Below, piece by piece: positions 10,952-19,891 of a stretch of 64,000 nucleotides of DNA. The stretch lies in contig NZ_CANLDD010000017.1 in assembly GCF_947489355.1 (NCBI RefSeq), positions 1 through 64,000 on the forward strand, given 5' to 3'. The stretch's first letter is position 1; every line of letters starts with the position of its first letter. This stretch comes from an uncultured Microbulbifer sp. (lineage in GTDB: Bacteria > Pseudomonadota > Gammaproteobacteria > Pseudomonadales > Cellvibrionaceae). Position numbers and translations under genes: made by a program. The notes under the pieces were generated by a model. It searched no databases, had not been told where the DNA came from, and saw only the letters and a list, made by a program, of their open reading frames with translations.

Positions 10952-11322
10952 TGGAAGTGTTATGGGTAAACATTATTGGTCTTTTGCTGATTGCCTGGAT
11001 TATCTGGTGGTTCTGGTTGGGCCCTAAGCATAAAGCAGGCAAAGAGGTCGCCGGGGGTGAGAAACTGCATATCCTGGTCAAAGACGGTGTCTATGAGCCG
11101 GATCGTATCCGCATGCCGGCAGGCCGCCCCGCCACCTTGCACTTTTGCCGCGAGGATCCCAATCCCTGTTCGGAGTGGGTGCTTTTTCCGGACCTGGAAA
11201 TCAGTGCGGAACTGGCGCTCCATCAGGAGACACTGGTAGAAATTCCGGCGAGTGCGCCGGGTGAGTACCCTTTTACCTGCCAGATGCAAATGTACCGGGG
11301 AGTACTGGTGCTGGAGCCTTAA
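10951..11322 (+). CDS. Membrane-anchored cupredoxin-domain protein
   Basis: About 123 residues: one N-terminal membrane helix (LWVNIIGLLLIAWIIWWFWL) followed by a short cupredoxin-like beta domain with candidate metal ligands Cys and His in ATLHFCREDPNPCSEW and Cys/Met in YPFTCQMQMYRG. The ATG overlaps the copA stop (TGATG), so it is translationally coupled to the copper ATPase. The likely role is to hold copper on the periplasmic face next to CopA. This is inferred from domain type and coupling. Confidence 0.8.
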   Translation: MEVLWVNIIGLLLIAWIIWWFWLGPKHKAGKEVAGGEKLHILVKDGVYEPDRIRMPAGRPATLHFCREDPNPCSEWVLFPDLEISAELALHQETLVEIPASAPGEYPFTCQMQMYRGVLVLEP

Positions 11323-11536
11323 TCCGGCTTGCAATCCGCCGCGGTGTACCTACTAAGCGGGTTTGCTGTCGTGAGATCTCAAAAAGCCGGCAGCCTTTCA
11401 ATGGCGGTATGTATAGAGGTCTTGGCAGAGCAATCAGATTGCCCGGTTTAAAATATCCATAGGTAACGCCTGAAAGGGAAAAGTTACGCACCAATGTTGT
11501 CCTGGGTTTTTTTATACAATCCTGTGAGCGGGGTTT

Positions 11537-12052
11537 TCAGCCTGTGCCACTGATATGACCGATATAAATCACTGCGTCTCTGATATCAAAGATAAAAGAA
11601 AATAGGATGACGCCTGTGATGGTGCCCGTCCAAATTCGAAACCCGGCCGGTTCATTTGTATTCAGGAATGGCCGGTGCATGAGTAAAAGAATTAGCCCCG
11701 GCAACCAGCAGAGAATATGCATTAATGCGATGGAACCACCCAGGAAAGGCAGTCTCAACAGCGCAAAAGCCATAGACCCGCCTGCTGCTGAAAGGATGAA
11801 GCCACCCGAAGTCCACCGGGCCAGTGGGTGCTTCCAGGCAAAGTAAAATCCTACTAAAAATGTGATCGCCAGAAAGCAAACCCAAATCTGTACCCATGTC
11901 GGGGTCTGCATAAATCCATGGGCATTGAATACTTCTAAGGCGCCATGGCCAGCGATATATTGCTCCTCCGTACCCGTAAGCGCAGCGTTGGGAGTCAGGA
12001 AAAAAGCGAGTAATGGAAGCTTCAGAGCGAAACACGATTGAGTCAAGTGCAT
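11537..12052 (-). CDS. Four-helix membrane protein of unknown function
   Basis: 171 residues with a cleavable-signal-like or first membrane segment (LKLPLLAFFLTPNAAL) and about four further hydrophobic segments, including WVQIWVCFLAITFLVGFYFA and ALMHILCWLPGLILLLMH. No enzymatic motif is seen. A short loop with EQYIAGHGALEVFNAHGF and scattered His residues could bind a metal but this is speculative. It is monocistronic between intergenic regions. The family is not recognised with confidence. Confidence 0.65.
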   Translation of the reverse strand: MHLTQSCFALKLPLLAFFLTPNAALTGTEEQYIAGHGALEVFNAHGFMQTPTWVQIWVCFLAITFLVGFYFAWKHPLARWTSGGFILSAAGGSMAFALLRLPFLGGSIALMHILCWLPGLILLLMHRPFLNTNEPAGFRIWTGTITGVILFSFIFDIRDAVIYIGHISGTG

Positions 12053-12403
12053 ATTCCCCTTCTAGAAATTTTAGAGTTCACGGCAGGGTTCCGACAATAA
12101 AACCGCTCTACCGTCTGGCATTGAGCGGGTCCGGTCTGGGGACGCCTGGAGGCCCTTTGAGGCTGTGACCTTTTCAGGTGGGCCATAATTGAGGCTTTCA
12201 GCGCCTCTGACCGGTGCCGGTATAAATGCCTGACTTAAATACTGCAAATCAGAATCTCGTACACCTTGCCAGACATGGATAGATGAATCCTCTTTGCAGC
12301 CCATTCATTGGTCTTTAGTTTGAGGTGTGAAAACCCTTATGCTTTATGCCGGAATGACTTCCTGCTTGTTTGTCAGTGGGTTCAATACTCCGGTTTTTTT
12401 TAT
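12053..12403. other. Intergenic stretch without a supported gene
   Basis: 351 bp. A minus-strand frame of 77 codons (12071-12304) lacks a domain, signal or convincing ribosome site and has composition like translated non-coding DNA. I see no repeat or hairpin of note. Confidence 0.4.
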
Positions 12404-12736
12404 CTACATGCCGGGTTGTTTTTTCCTGTATGCTGATCCAACCATATATATACATTTTAAGCAATTTCCTGATCCCATTTGCTCATTTTCAATAAACACC
12501 AGGGTTCCGGCCTGTTGGGCAGCCTGATTTTTCATATCGTTGCGACAACTTTTAATAATATCCAAAATGGAGCTGAAACTTCCTGTGTAGCTGCAGGACA
12601 CATCAGTAATATATTCGTATTCATCTGCGTTAGGGATGCCTTTGGTAAAACGCACTTGTTCAGCACCAGAAGTTAACTTGGTAGAAGCGCAGGATGTCAA
12701 GAAGTAAATCGTGCCAAGCAAGATGGCTTTTTTCAT
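12404..12736 (-). CDS. Small outer-membrane lipoprotein, DUF4156-like
   Basis: 110 residues. The N-terminus MKKAILLGTIYFLTSC is a lipoprotein signal peptide with lipobox LTSC, giving a mature N-terminal Cys at position 16 and Ala at +2, compatible with outer-membrane sorting. The core (ASTKLTSGAEQVRFT, DVSCSYTGSF, NDMKNQAAQQAGTLVFIE) resembles the DUF4156 family of small envelope lipoproteins. Five cysteines in all, with a CLKC pair near the C-terminus, are unusual for such a short protein. Function is unknown. Confidence 0.75.
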   Translation of the reverse strand: MKKAILLGTIYFLTSCASTKLTSGAEQVRFTKGIPNADEYEYITDVSCSYTGSFSSILDIIKSCRNDMKNQAAQQAGTLVFIENEQMGSGNCLKCIYMVGSAYRKKQPGM

Positions 12737-12828
12737 GAAAGGCTCCGTAACTATTCTTGTTTCAATGGATGGGTAATATCAGAAACAGCGGTGTGCGTAC
12801 CCTTTGATGGCGCTGTCTGTTGAGAGGT

Positions 12829-13344
12829 TCACATTAGTTCGTTTTTCTTTTTGAATGTTCTAACTCTGGTTCGCATATTTCGCATTGGTGAGGTGGTGTT
12901 AAATTGAATCATCCTTCCGAGAGTATATTTCCTATACCAATTGTCACCATAAAGCTCCTCTTCAGTCAATGAGTTAACCAGGGTTAAAATTTTATTGGTT
13001 GTGACTTTAAATTCATGAAGAAGGCATGGGTAGGACCAGTCTTTGTAATGCGCATGAAAATGCTGGGCAAGTTTTCCCAGTTGATTCCATTTGTATCCAG
13101 TAGCTGGCAGCGTAACGGGTTGTCCGATAGAAGTCTGTTTGTGCCACTTTAGGACCAATTTTCCCCAGCCAATAAGATAGGCCAGAGTATCACATACGCT
13201 AATTTCAGTACCTTTTACATTTCCCTCGACACCAGTCTTCCGGGAATAGCTATCGGGAATGGTTTTATAGTCAGCACTCAGCTTGTCATAGGCATGTTGG
13301 ATCGAATCGTATAACGCCTGCTTATTCATTGGTATGGATGACAT
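12829..13344 (-). CDS. ClbS/DfsB-family four-helix protein
   Basis: 171 residues. The pattern MNKQALYDSIQHAYDKLSAD then DTLAYLIGWGKLVLKWH fits the ClbS/DfsB (DUF1706) family of DinB-fold-related helical proteins; ClbS itself hydrolyses a colibactin intermediate, but most members are uncharacterised. I chose ATG 13344 because GGAG lies just upstream (CTGGAGCCAGCC); a second ATG five codons later lacks one. Transcribed in the same direction as its neighbours but with gaps around it, so probably monocistronic. Confidence 0.7.
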   Translation of the reverse strand: MSSIPMNKQALYDSIQHAYDKLSADYKTIPDSYSRKTGVEGNVKGTEISVCDTLAYLIGWGKLVLKWHKQTSIGQPVTLPATGYKWNQLGKLAQHFHAHYKDWSYPCLLHEFKVTTNKILTLVNSLTEEELYGDNWYRKYTLGRMIQFNTTSPMRNMRTRVRTFKKKNELM

Positions 13345-13429
13345 GGCTGGCTCCAGGGGGCTGATGCATGTAATACGGGTGCGAATAGGGTGACGTCAAG
13401 CCAGGCCTGACGTCGATAAGCGGATGATA

Positions 13430-13810
13430 TTATTCGCTCAGCCAACGCATAGCCTCGCTTTCATCTTCAAAATACTTGGCCTCGCCCGAGATGAACCAGT
13501 GGCTCAGTTTTGCCGCGACCTCCTGCCATTTTTTATTGCCGTAAATGGCAATTTTCTGAAACTCATTGCCATGTTTGAGCCCGAGCTTGAAGTCATCCCA
13601 TGCCGCTCTTGGCTCCCAACCCTCGAGTTCTGTGCCATCCAGGAAGACCTTGACTCTGGGGTCTTTAACTTCTTTCAGAGCTGAATCAATCATTGGGGTT
13701 ATTGTTTCATAATCCTGATGGGTAAGCTTCCCCTGGGCTTTTAAAGACAGGAAAAAAAGATCACCGGCTCTTTCAATGCCGATGGATAGCCCGTGCCGTC
13801 TGGATACCAT
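13430..13810 (-). CDS. SpoIIAA-like STAS protein
   Basis: 126 residues. The sequence (LFFLSLKAQGKLTHQDYETI, PRVKVFLDGTELEGWEPRAA, KIAIYGNKKWQEV) fits the SpoIIAA-like family (formerly DUF3478), a single STAS-like alpha/beta domain found in many marine and soil bacteria. No kinase or phosphatase partner is adjacent, so a role as an anti-anti-sigma factor is not implied. A TAG-like end and the next gene leave an 85-bp gap. Confidence 0.7.
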   Translation of the reverse strand: MVSRRHGLSIGIERAGDLFFLSLKAQGKLTHQDYETITPMIDSALKEVKDPRVKVFLDGTELEGWEPRAAWDDFKLGLKHGNEFQKIAIYGNKKWQEVAAKLSHWFISGEAKYFEDESEAMRWLSE

Positions 13811-14821
13811 TTGTAGCTCCTTTTGTTCAAGTAGGGTGCCTGCAATACAGGTGGAACAGTCAGTTCATATGGCTTTGCGGTTTTGATCGTCTGCTCAAAG
13901 CAGGCACTGTCTGTTAATTCTATCTTTATTGAAAATGACTGTCACCTAAATTGCATTTTTTGAGGATTGAGTTTTCAATGAAGGGCCATCGAGGAGGCAT
14001 CTCCTGAGCATAGGCACTTTTCGCCGTCAAGACGTGATGCGACCCAACGGTGAAAGTAGTGTCATCATGCCGTATTTTTATGCTTGATTGGAGTTACTAG
14101 TAAAGCAGGAGGGAAGAATACCCCTCTGTCAGGATCGTATGAGGCATGGATGCCGATTACGAGCGTACAAGGAAGTATTCACAGCGTGTCCTGGGAGAGG
14201 GGTATTCTTTCCTTCCGACCCGGTAGTATGTATTCAAAAGCCATCTCCAGCATTTTTCCGGCTGACAAGCCGTTTTCCCTGCTCCCGTTATTTTAAGCGC
14301 GTGAAATGATATCCCGACGCAGCGTTATTATAGCAATTGCCGGTTACACGCCAATTGCAACGTAGTGTCTGTGTCTCGATCTTTGAACCCCCTCGGGGGT
14401 GGTAATAGTGTCCTCTCTTAGTGTGGCTGGGAGCGTGCGCAGTTATTCTATGCCGTTATAAATTCAATCAGCACATTCCGAGCCAATATGGGCGTCATGC
14501 TTTTCGACATGGTGCATTCCACTATCAGGAGGCTGTACGGATCAGGCTCCACAGGCGGAAATTATCGGTCTTCTTATTCCTCGCAAATGGCGCGGTGCTC
14601 CCGTGGTGCCAGGGCTGAAACATCAGGTTGTGACTCCGATAAAAGTTGGCCGCTCTATAAACCAGCCAAAGCCACTGTATTTCAGCGGTTTAGGTAAATC
14701 GTTGCGAAGTACAGGCGGTCCCGGGTGACAGAAGGGCCGGTTGAGTGCCTGGCAGGGCGAATCGGCACGACAATGGCTTTGCATCAATGAGAGCGTGTGG
14801 ATGCACTGTTGAATTTTTGAA
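13811..14821. other. Gene-free interval carrying a MITE-like repeat
   Basis: About 1 kb with no supported gene. It carries one copy of a 136-bp repeat (14094-14229, listed separately). Short overlapping frames across 14084-14697 partly translate the repeat itself and show no domain. Confidence 0.5.
14094..14229 (+). repeat. MITE-like repeat, copy A
   Basis: A 136-bp element nearly identical to the reverse complement of 47532-47667 (about a dozen mismatches by eye). Its ends are imperfect inverted repeats of about 28 bp: the left contains GGGAAGAATACCCCTCT and the right contains AGAGGGGTATTCTTTCC. The core (GAGGCATGGATGCCGATTA) is conserved in both copies. It encodes nothing convincing. Size, terminal symmetry and intergenic location fit a small non-autonomous element or extragenic palindromic unit. 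Confidence 0.8.
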
Positions 14822-15619
14822 TCAGGCCTTGTCTATTGGCAGTTGAAAGTCCTGATGACGCAGCAGATCCGGCCCGCACTCCAGCTGCTCAAACCAGTCC
14901 AAAAAGCGCTTCTTGACTGCTTCTGACACGAAATAGCCACCGTGCTGCGGCACGATCATTGCGGGGTTTAATTCGCGCACCATCTGTACCCATAAGCGGC
15001 AGGCCCGATTGCCGCCCATATAACGTCGATGGAAGCCTTCCATGGACTGTAACTGGGCGTCGAAATCCGTCACCTCCCCCTCTTCTCCTCCCAATGAGGC
15101 GCCGATATCGCCGGAAAAAAGGATTTGGCTGACCGGGTCATAAAAGCTGAAATTGCCGCAGGAGTGGAGAAAGTGGGCGGGCAGGGCCCAGATTTCACCG
15201 CCGGCAAAGCTCAGTACCTGGCCCCGGTCATCCAGTGGCACTATGCGATCGTGCCATCTTTCATTACCGGCACGGGAGGCTACAAAACCGGACACCAGGT
15301 GCGGCAGGAAGCGCGACCACAGTTTTGATACTGCCACTTTGCAGCGGGAGTGCAACATCCAGCGGGGCAGGGAGGTGATAATGTCCGGGTCCTGGTGCGA
15401 GGCCAGGATATATTCCAGGTCGCTCAGGTTCAGGTGACGACTGAGTTCGATCGTCAGGTGTGTGTAGGTGAGATCGCCGCCGGGATCGATAAGCGCTCCT
15501 TTGGCACCGCGTCGGATCACGAATTGATTGGCCTGTATGCCGTCACTGTCATGTTGCTCCTTAACAAGATCGCAAAACCGCGCAACCAGGTGATTTCCCT
15601 GTTCAAATAGAATATCCAC
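14822..15619 (-). CDS. Diiron metallo-beta-lactamase-fold protein (ODP type)
   Basis: 265 residues with a metallo-beta-lactamase fold. Metal-site positions visible are SHQDPDI (an HxDxD form of the usual HxExDH), PAHFLHSCGNF, FSGDIG and PQHGG. The substitution and overall pattern match oxygen-binding diiron proteins (ODP), which in spirochetes act as O2 sensors beside chemotaxis proteins; related flavodiiron proteins reduce O2 or NO but carry a flavodoxin domain absent here. No chemotaxis gene is adjacent. Biochemical role in this organism is inference. Confidence 0.75.
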   Translation of the reverse strand: MDILFEQGNHLVARFCDLVKEQHDSDGIQANQFVIRRGAKGALIDPGGDLTYTHLTIELSRHLNLSDLEYILASHQDPDIITSLPRWMLHSRCKVAVSKLWSRFLPHLVSGFVASRAGNERWHDRIVPLDDRGQVLSFAGGEIWALPAHFLHSCGNFSFYDPVSQILFSGDIGASLGGEEGEVTDFDAQLQSMEGFHRRYMGGNRACRLWVQMVRELNPAMIVPQHGGYFVSEAVKKRFLDWFEQLECGPDLLRHQDFQLPIDKA

Positions 15620-15632
15620 ACTGCGGCTCCCC

Positions 15633-16076
15633 TTATTTCACCTGGTCTGGGTATTGTTCGAGCCGTGCCTTGTTGACGGCAATGAGGCCACGCATTGTCA
15701 GAGCCTGTTTCCCGGTATTCTCCAGGTTGCCGGCTTTGCCCACCTGGAAGACACCCACTATGCCGAGCGCCAGGTGGAGGTCACACTGGTACACAAAGAC
15801 GCCCTCCTCTTCGAGCATCACCGTTACCTCCTCGCGCATGTTGCCATTCCAACTGGCCCCGTTTGCCGGTGAGAATACCGAGCGGGTGTTATGGGCTATA
15901 TCGGTGGGCAGGAAGGTGACGGTGTCGTCGGGGGCAACTTTCAGGAAGGTGGGCTCAAAAGCCATCATGCCGTGCTTGCCCCGGTTCAGCATCTGGAGCT
16001 GCTCATTCGCAGCCAGGGCGGAGGTTGAAGTGAAGATGAGTACCAATATCGCACTGCGAAGAAAAATAGACGGCAT
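15633..16076 (-). CDS. Pseudoazurin-like cupredoxin without the axial Met
   Basis: 147 residues from ATG 16076, with a signal peptide (FLRSAILVLIFTSTSALA) for periplasmic export. The body follows pseudoazurin: QMLNRGKHGMMAFEP, PDDTVTFLPTDIAHNTRSVF with the first copper His, and YQCDLHLALGIVG with the Cys and second His. The axial Met, which in pseudoazurin lies five residues after this His (C-x2-H-x4-M), is Ile here, encoded by ATA. Such a site might still bind copper but with altered spectrum and potential, or be losing function. Pseudoazurins shuttle electrons to nitrite or N2O reductases; none is nearby. Confidence 0.8.
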   Translation of the reverse strand: MPSIFLRSAILVLIFTSTSALAANEQLQMLNRGKHGMMAFEPTFLKVAPDDTVTFLPTDIAHNTRSVFSPANGASWNGNMREEVTVMLEEEGVFVYQCDLHLALGIVGVFQVGKAGNLENTGKQALTMRGLIAVNKARLEQYPDQVK

Positions 16077-16340
16077 TTTGACTTCCTGTTTGATGGCTTG
16101 CCGGTGTTTTGTCTGTACCCACCCAATCGCAGTTACGGACCGCGGCGGATAGTATCTTGCTGAAAATGCGGTGAATTGATCTGGATCAATCGGGCAGAGT
16201 CCCCTGAATGAGGAAAAATCTGCCATTGGGAGCAGGATGTGTCAGTGCTTTATCCCTCGGTGTAGGCCCTGCCCAGAAGTGGCCTGTCCGGGGTAAACTG
16301 TGCGCCAAACAAATGATGGGCGACTTTTCGGGAGAAAATC

Positions 16341-17735
16341 TTGGCCACAAAACGCAAAACGGCCTATGTGTGCAATGACTGTGGGGCCGATTACACCAAG
16401 TGGGCAGGGCAGTGTAGTGCCTGCGGTGCCTGGAACAGTCTGTCAGAAGTGCGCTCGGGGTCGGGGTATAAAGACAGCCGCGCGGCCGATTTTACCGATA
16501 CCCAGAGCGGCTATGCCGGTGCAGCCGGTAGCGGCAAGGTGCAGAAACTCTCGGAAATCGACCTGAGCGAATTGCCGCGTATCCCCACCTCTGCCGCGGA
16601 GCTGGACCGGGTGCTGGGCGGCGGCCTGGTGCCGGGCTCGGTGGTATTGATCGGAGGTCACCCCGGCGCGGGTAAATCCACGGTGCTGCTGCAGACCCTG
16701 TGTCACCTGGCCGCGGGCATGCCCGCGCTGTATATCACCGGTGAGGAATCTCTGCAGCAGGTGGCGATGCGCGCCAAGCGTCTGGGGCTGCCCACGGATT
16801 CCCTACAGGTTCTCAGCGAGACCGGTGTAGAACGTATCTGCCATGTGGCCAAGAGCGTCAATCCGCGCGTGATGGTGGTGGACTCCATCCAGGTGATGCA
16901 TATGAGCGAGGTGCAATCGGCACCGGGTTCCGTGGCTCAGGTGCGCGAAAGCGCAGCCTTCCTCACCCGCTATGCCAAACAGACCGGTACCGCACTGATC
17001 CTGGTGGGCCATGTCACCAAAGACGGCAGCCTGGCGGGCCCCAAGGTGCTGGAGCATATTATCGACTGCTCCATCCTGCTCGAAGGCAGCCACGATTCCC
17101 GCTTCCGTACCCTGCGCGCCCATAAAAACCGCTTTGGTGCGGTGAACGAGCTTGGGGTGTTTGCCATGACCGAGCAGGGCCTGAAAGAGATTTCCAACCC
17201 CTCCGCCATTTTCCTGCAGCGCGCTGAGGAGGTGGCAGCCGGCTCGGTGGTGACTGGGGTGTGGGAGGGCACCCGCCCCCTGCTGGTGGAACTGCAGGCG
17301 CTGGTGGACGACAGCAGCCTGGGCAACCCGCGTCGGGTGGCGGTGGGGCTGGACCAGAATCGCCTGAATATGCTGCTGGCGGTACTGCATCGCCACGGCG
17401 GGGTGCTGGTGGGGGACCAGGATGTGTTCATTAATGTGGTAGGTGGCGTCAAGGTGGTGGAAACAAGTGCCGATCTAACCCTGCTGCTGGCGGTGGTCTC
17501 CAGCTTCCGCAACCATCCCCTGCCGCGGGATCTGGTGGTGTTCGGTGAGGTGGGCCTGTCCGGGGAAATCCGCCCGGTGCCTTCCGGTCAGGAGCGTTTG
17601 CGCGAGGCCGCCAAGCACGGTTTTCGCAAGGCCATAGTGCCCGCTGCCAACCGCCTTAAAAATGATATCGAGGGCATGGAGATGCAGCCGGTGCAAACCC
17701 TGGCAGAAGCGCTTGCGGCCATTGATTTGAGCTGA
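16341..17735 (+). CDS. radA: DNA repair protein RadA
   Basis: 464 residues, the normal size. It has an N-terminal zinc finger (CNDCGADYTKWAGQCSACG), a RecA-like ATPase with Walker A GGHPGAGKST (about residue 105), the RadA-specific KNRFG motif (AHKNRFGAVNELGVF) and a C-terminal Lon-like domain. RadA drives branch migration in recombination intermediates. The start is TTG 16341, preceded by GGGAGAAAATC. No partner overlaps it. Confidence 0.95.
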   Translation: MATKRKTAYVCNDCGADYTKWAGQCSACGAWNSLSEVRSGSGYKDSRAADFTDTQSGYAGAAGSGKVQKLSEIDLSELPRIPTSAAELDRVLGGGLVPGSVVLIGGHPGAGKSTVLLQTLCHLAAGMPALYITGEESLQQVAMRAKRLGLPTDSLQVLSETGVERICHVAKSVNPRVMVVDSIQVMHMSEVQSAPGSVAQVRESAAFLTRYAKQTGTALILVGHVTKDGSLAGPKVLEHIIDCSILLEGSHDSRFRTLRAHKNRFGAVNELGVFAMTEQGLKEISNPSAIFLQRAEEVAAGSVVTGVWEGTRPLLVELQALVDDSSLGNPRRVAVGLDQNRLNMLLAVLHRHGGVLVGDQDVFINVVGGVKVVETSADLTLLLAVVSSFRNHPLPRDLVVFGEVGLSGEIRPVPSGQERLREAAKHGFRKAIVPAANRLKNDIEGMEMQPVQTLAEALAAIDLS

Positions 17736-17954
17736 GGCGGGGCGATTCCCCGGGGAGCAAACAGTGATAATCATCGGGCGGGGCGCCAAGCAGTAACTCA
17801 AGGAGATTGCCGATACTGCCAGTGAGATGCGTGCAGGCAAGCTTGCTTTTGCCAGTGGACTTGCCGCTCGCAAGGGTATCGAATGGTGAGCGGGTTGGTA
17901 TTGGTATACCCCGCCCATTCCTAGCCAGTATTGCCCACGCGATAGAAGATGGCC

Positions 17955-19001
17955 TTATTCGGCCTCACAAGTCCCGAGTGCTGCATTGGCCAATAACCTG
18001 CGTCTTACCCGCATTGGCGTAGCCTTGAACCACCGGGCGCAGGCGCGGTTGAAAGAGCTCTGCTCGCGGTACCCCAACATACTGGATATCTGCGACATAG
18101 GCGGCTGTTTGCCACTTAAATAGTATTCCGCACGCTCCCGGCGTATACGATCCAGTATATCCTCAAATACCAGCCCACGATTCCGCAACCTGCGCTGCAG
18201 GGTGCGCTTGTGCAAGCCCAACTGGTTGGCCACTTCCTGCAGGCTGCAACGTTTCAGCGGCATTAGGCAGTCAATCAATTGCTCAACCTGTCCTGGCAAG
18301 TCCGTCGCACCTTGCTGGAGCAAGTCATCGATATAGGCTTTGAACAGTGCACGCAGGCCCGTACCGCACTTTTCTGTCGGCAATAACAGGGCGTTGCTGC
18401 TGAGAACGAATAGGTTGCAGTCACTGTCAAAACGCACCGGCGCCTTGAAATATTCCTGGTATCGTCCGTGCAGAGGCCGTTGTGTTTTCAAATGCACAGC
18501 TTCCAGCTGAAAGTGATCACCACACAAGGTTTGCAAGGCAATTAGACACACACCCATCAGAAATTCCCGGCACTGCTCGGGAGCCTGCGGGGTTTCCACC
18601 TGTTCTTGTGGGTCCTCCAGACAGTGAAAGCTGATACAGGCTCTGTCGCCGTTGTTCTCTAATGCCAAGCGCAGACCGTAGGGTGGGTTGCCCAACAGAT
18701 CTATGGCAACTTTCAGGAACTCTTCCAAAGTCAAAGACTGCAATATTGCTGGGCCCAGGAAGGCCAGTGCGGCCACTCCCTGACTGTGTGCCAGGCGCAG
18801 GCCAAAGTCGGCACAGTCCAGTTGCTGTGCCGACTTTTGCAGTAGTGTGGTGACAGAACTCAGGGGGAGGTACCCTGACAGGCGTGCAATCTGGTGCGGA
18901 TTAATGCCGGTGCTGGTCAGCAGTATCTCCGGGTTGTGGTGCAGCTGGTCGACCAGATCGCAGAAACCTGTCAGCAGCGTCGTTTTTATTTGTTGAGTCA
19001 A
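17955..19001 (-). CDS. AraC-family transcriptional regulator
   Basis: 348 residues. The N-terminal 200 residues resemble the arabinose-binding-like sensor domain of OruR/QhpR-type regulators (GFCDLVDQLHHNPEILLTSTG, AALAFLGPAI). The C-terminal AraC DNA-binding domain has two helix-turn-helices (CSLQEVANQLGLHKRTLQRR and MSQISSMLGYREQSSFNRAC). The effector and target are unknown; the nearest divergent candidate target lies beyond an 850-bp gap, so self-regulation or a distant target is possible. Confidence 0.85.
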   Translation of the reverse strand: MTQQIKTTLLTGFCDLVDQLHHNPEILLTSTGINPHQIARLSGYLPLSSVTTLLQKSAQQLDCADFGLRLAHSQGVAALAFLGPAILQSLTLEEFLKVAIDLLGNPPYGLRLALENNGDRACISFHCLEDPQEQVETPQAPEQCREFLMGVCLIALQTLCGDHFQLEAVHLKTQRPLHGRYQEYFKAPVRFDSDCNLFVLSSNALLLPTEKCGTGLRALFKAYIDDLLQQGATDLPGQVEQLIDCLMPLKRCSLQEVANQLGLHKRTLQRRLRNRGLVFEDILDRIRRERAEYYLSGKQPPMSQISSMLGYREQSSFNRACARWFKATPMRVRRRLLANAALGTCEAE

Positions 19002-19851
19002 TTCCTGTGAGTCCTGTGTGTCATCCGCAAAACTAAAGTCGCTGAATCTTTCTGTTGAGAAGAATATGTTCAGGCGGAATCGATCGGGTTTTTGCGATGC
19101 CCGGATATTAAAGACAACCAGAATATTACGGTGTCGTTTTCAATCGTTGTCTCTAATGGCAATACTGCGACTGGTTTTTGAACAGTCTCGCCGACAAAGG
19201 CCTGCGCTGTTTTGATACCCTGCTATGCTGGCGAAGGAGCGCAATAGCTATCTGTTTCTCATCGAGATGAAGGCAAATCAGGGTACAACCAAGGTGCTCG
19301 TCCTGAGCGGAAAAATAATGATCGCTAGGTCAGGGCAGATTTTGCCGGTGGCGATAATCCGCGTATCCATCTCCGCTAAACGTTTTTACAGGAAACTATA
19401 TTACTTGTTTTATTCCACGTTTTTGAAGGCTATAAATCGCATCGGGAATACATGAATGTCGCCTAATGAAAAAAAATACCCCTATAAGCCTTCATTAAGG
19501 AATAGTGTTTCTGCATTTCATTGTTTTTTTTTTTTTGTTTTAAGGTGGACGCGTATTTGGGAATATAAGTTTTTTCCTCTTTTGGCTGTCAGTGGATTCT
19601 CCACAGTTAATCCCGGCGCGGGTGGCCCCATTTGCGGGCGGTTGGCTGGACCGATACCAGGCAATATCCGATTGGGGCAGTCTCCCGGGGGGGTCGGTTA
19701 GTCCGGCTACCCAATGGGCCCTGCCCTACAGGACCTGTTTGAACACGGCTTTTGTGATAGCGGTGGATTTGCGCAGCACCTTTGTCTCTTGAGGCTCTTG
19801 CCGGCTGGGGGGTGCATCTCAGGGTATGGGTAGGGAGATGGAGTGTGGAAT
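19002..19851. other. Gene-free interval
   Basis: 850 bp, AT-rich, with a 12-base T run near 19526. Short plus-strand frames at 19018-19215, 19225-19455 and 19456-19701 have no recognisable domain or ribosome site. I see no repeat shared with the rest of the window. Confidence 0.4.
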
Positions 19852-19873
19852 AAAAAAGCCCGCTGGCGCGGGC
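19852..19873 (-). terminator. Intrinsic terminator of the AbgT transporter gene
   Basis: On the minus strand the sequence reads GCCCGC-GCCA-GCGGGC followed by six T: a 6-bp GC stem, a 4-base loop and a T tract, 18 bases after the stop of the transporter gene. This is a textbook rho-independent terminator. Confidence 0.9.
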
Positions 19874-19891
19874 TTCCCGGTTGCGTTTATC

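Noticed and set aside
14084-14309. Short plus-strand frames reading through the repeat at 14.1 kb as a small protein gene
   Set aside because: The same peptide (EAWMPITS) appears from the second repeat copy on the opposite strand; it is translated repeat sequence, not a conserved protein.
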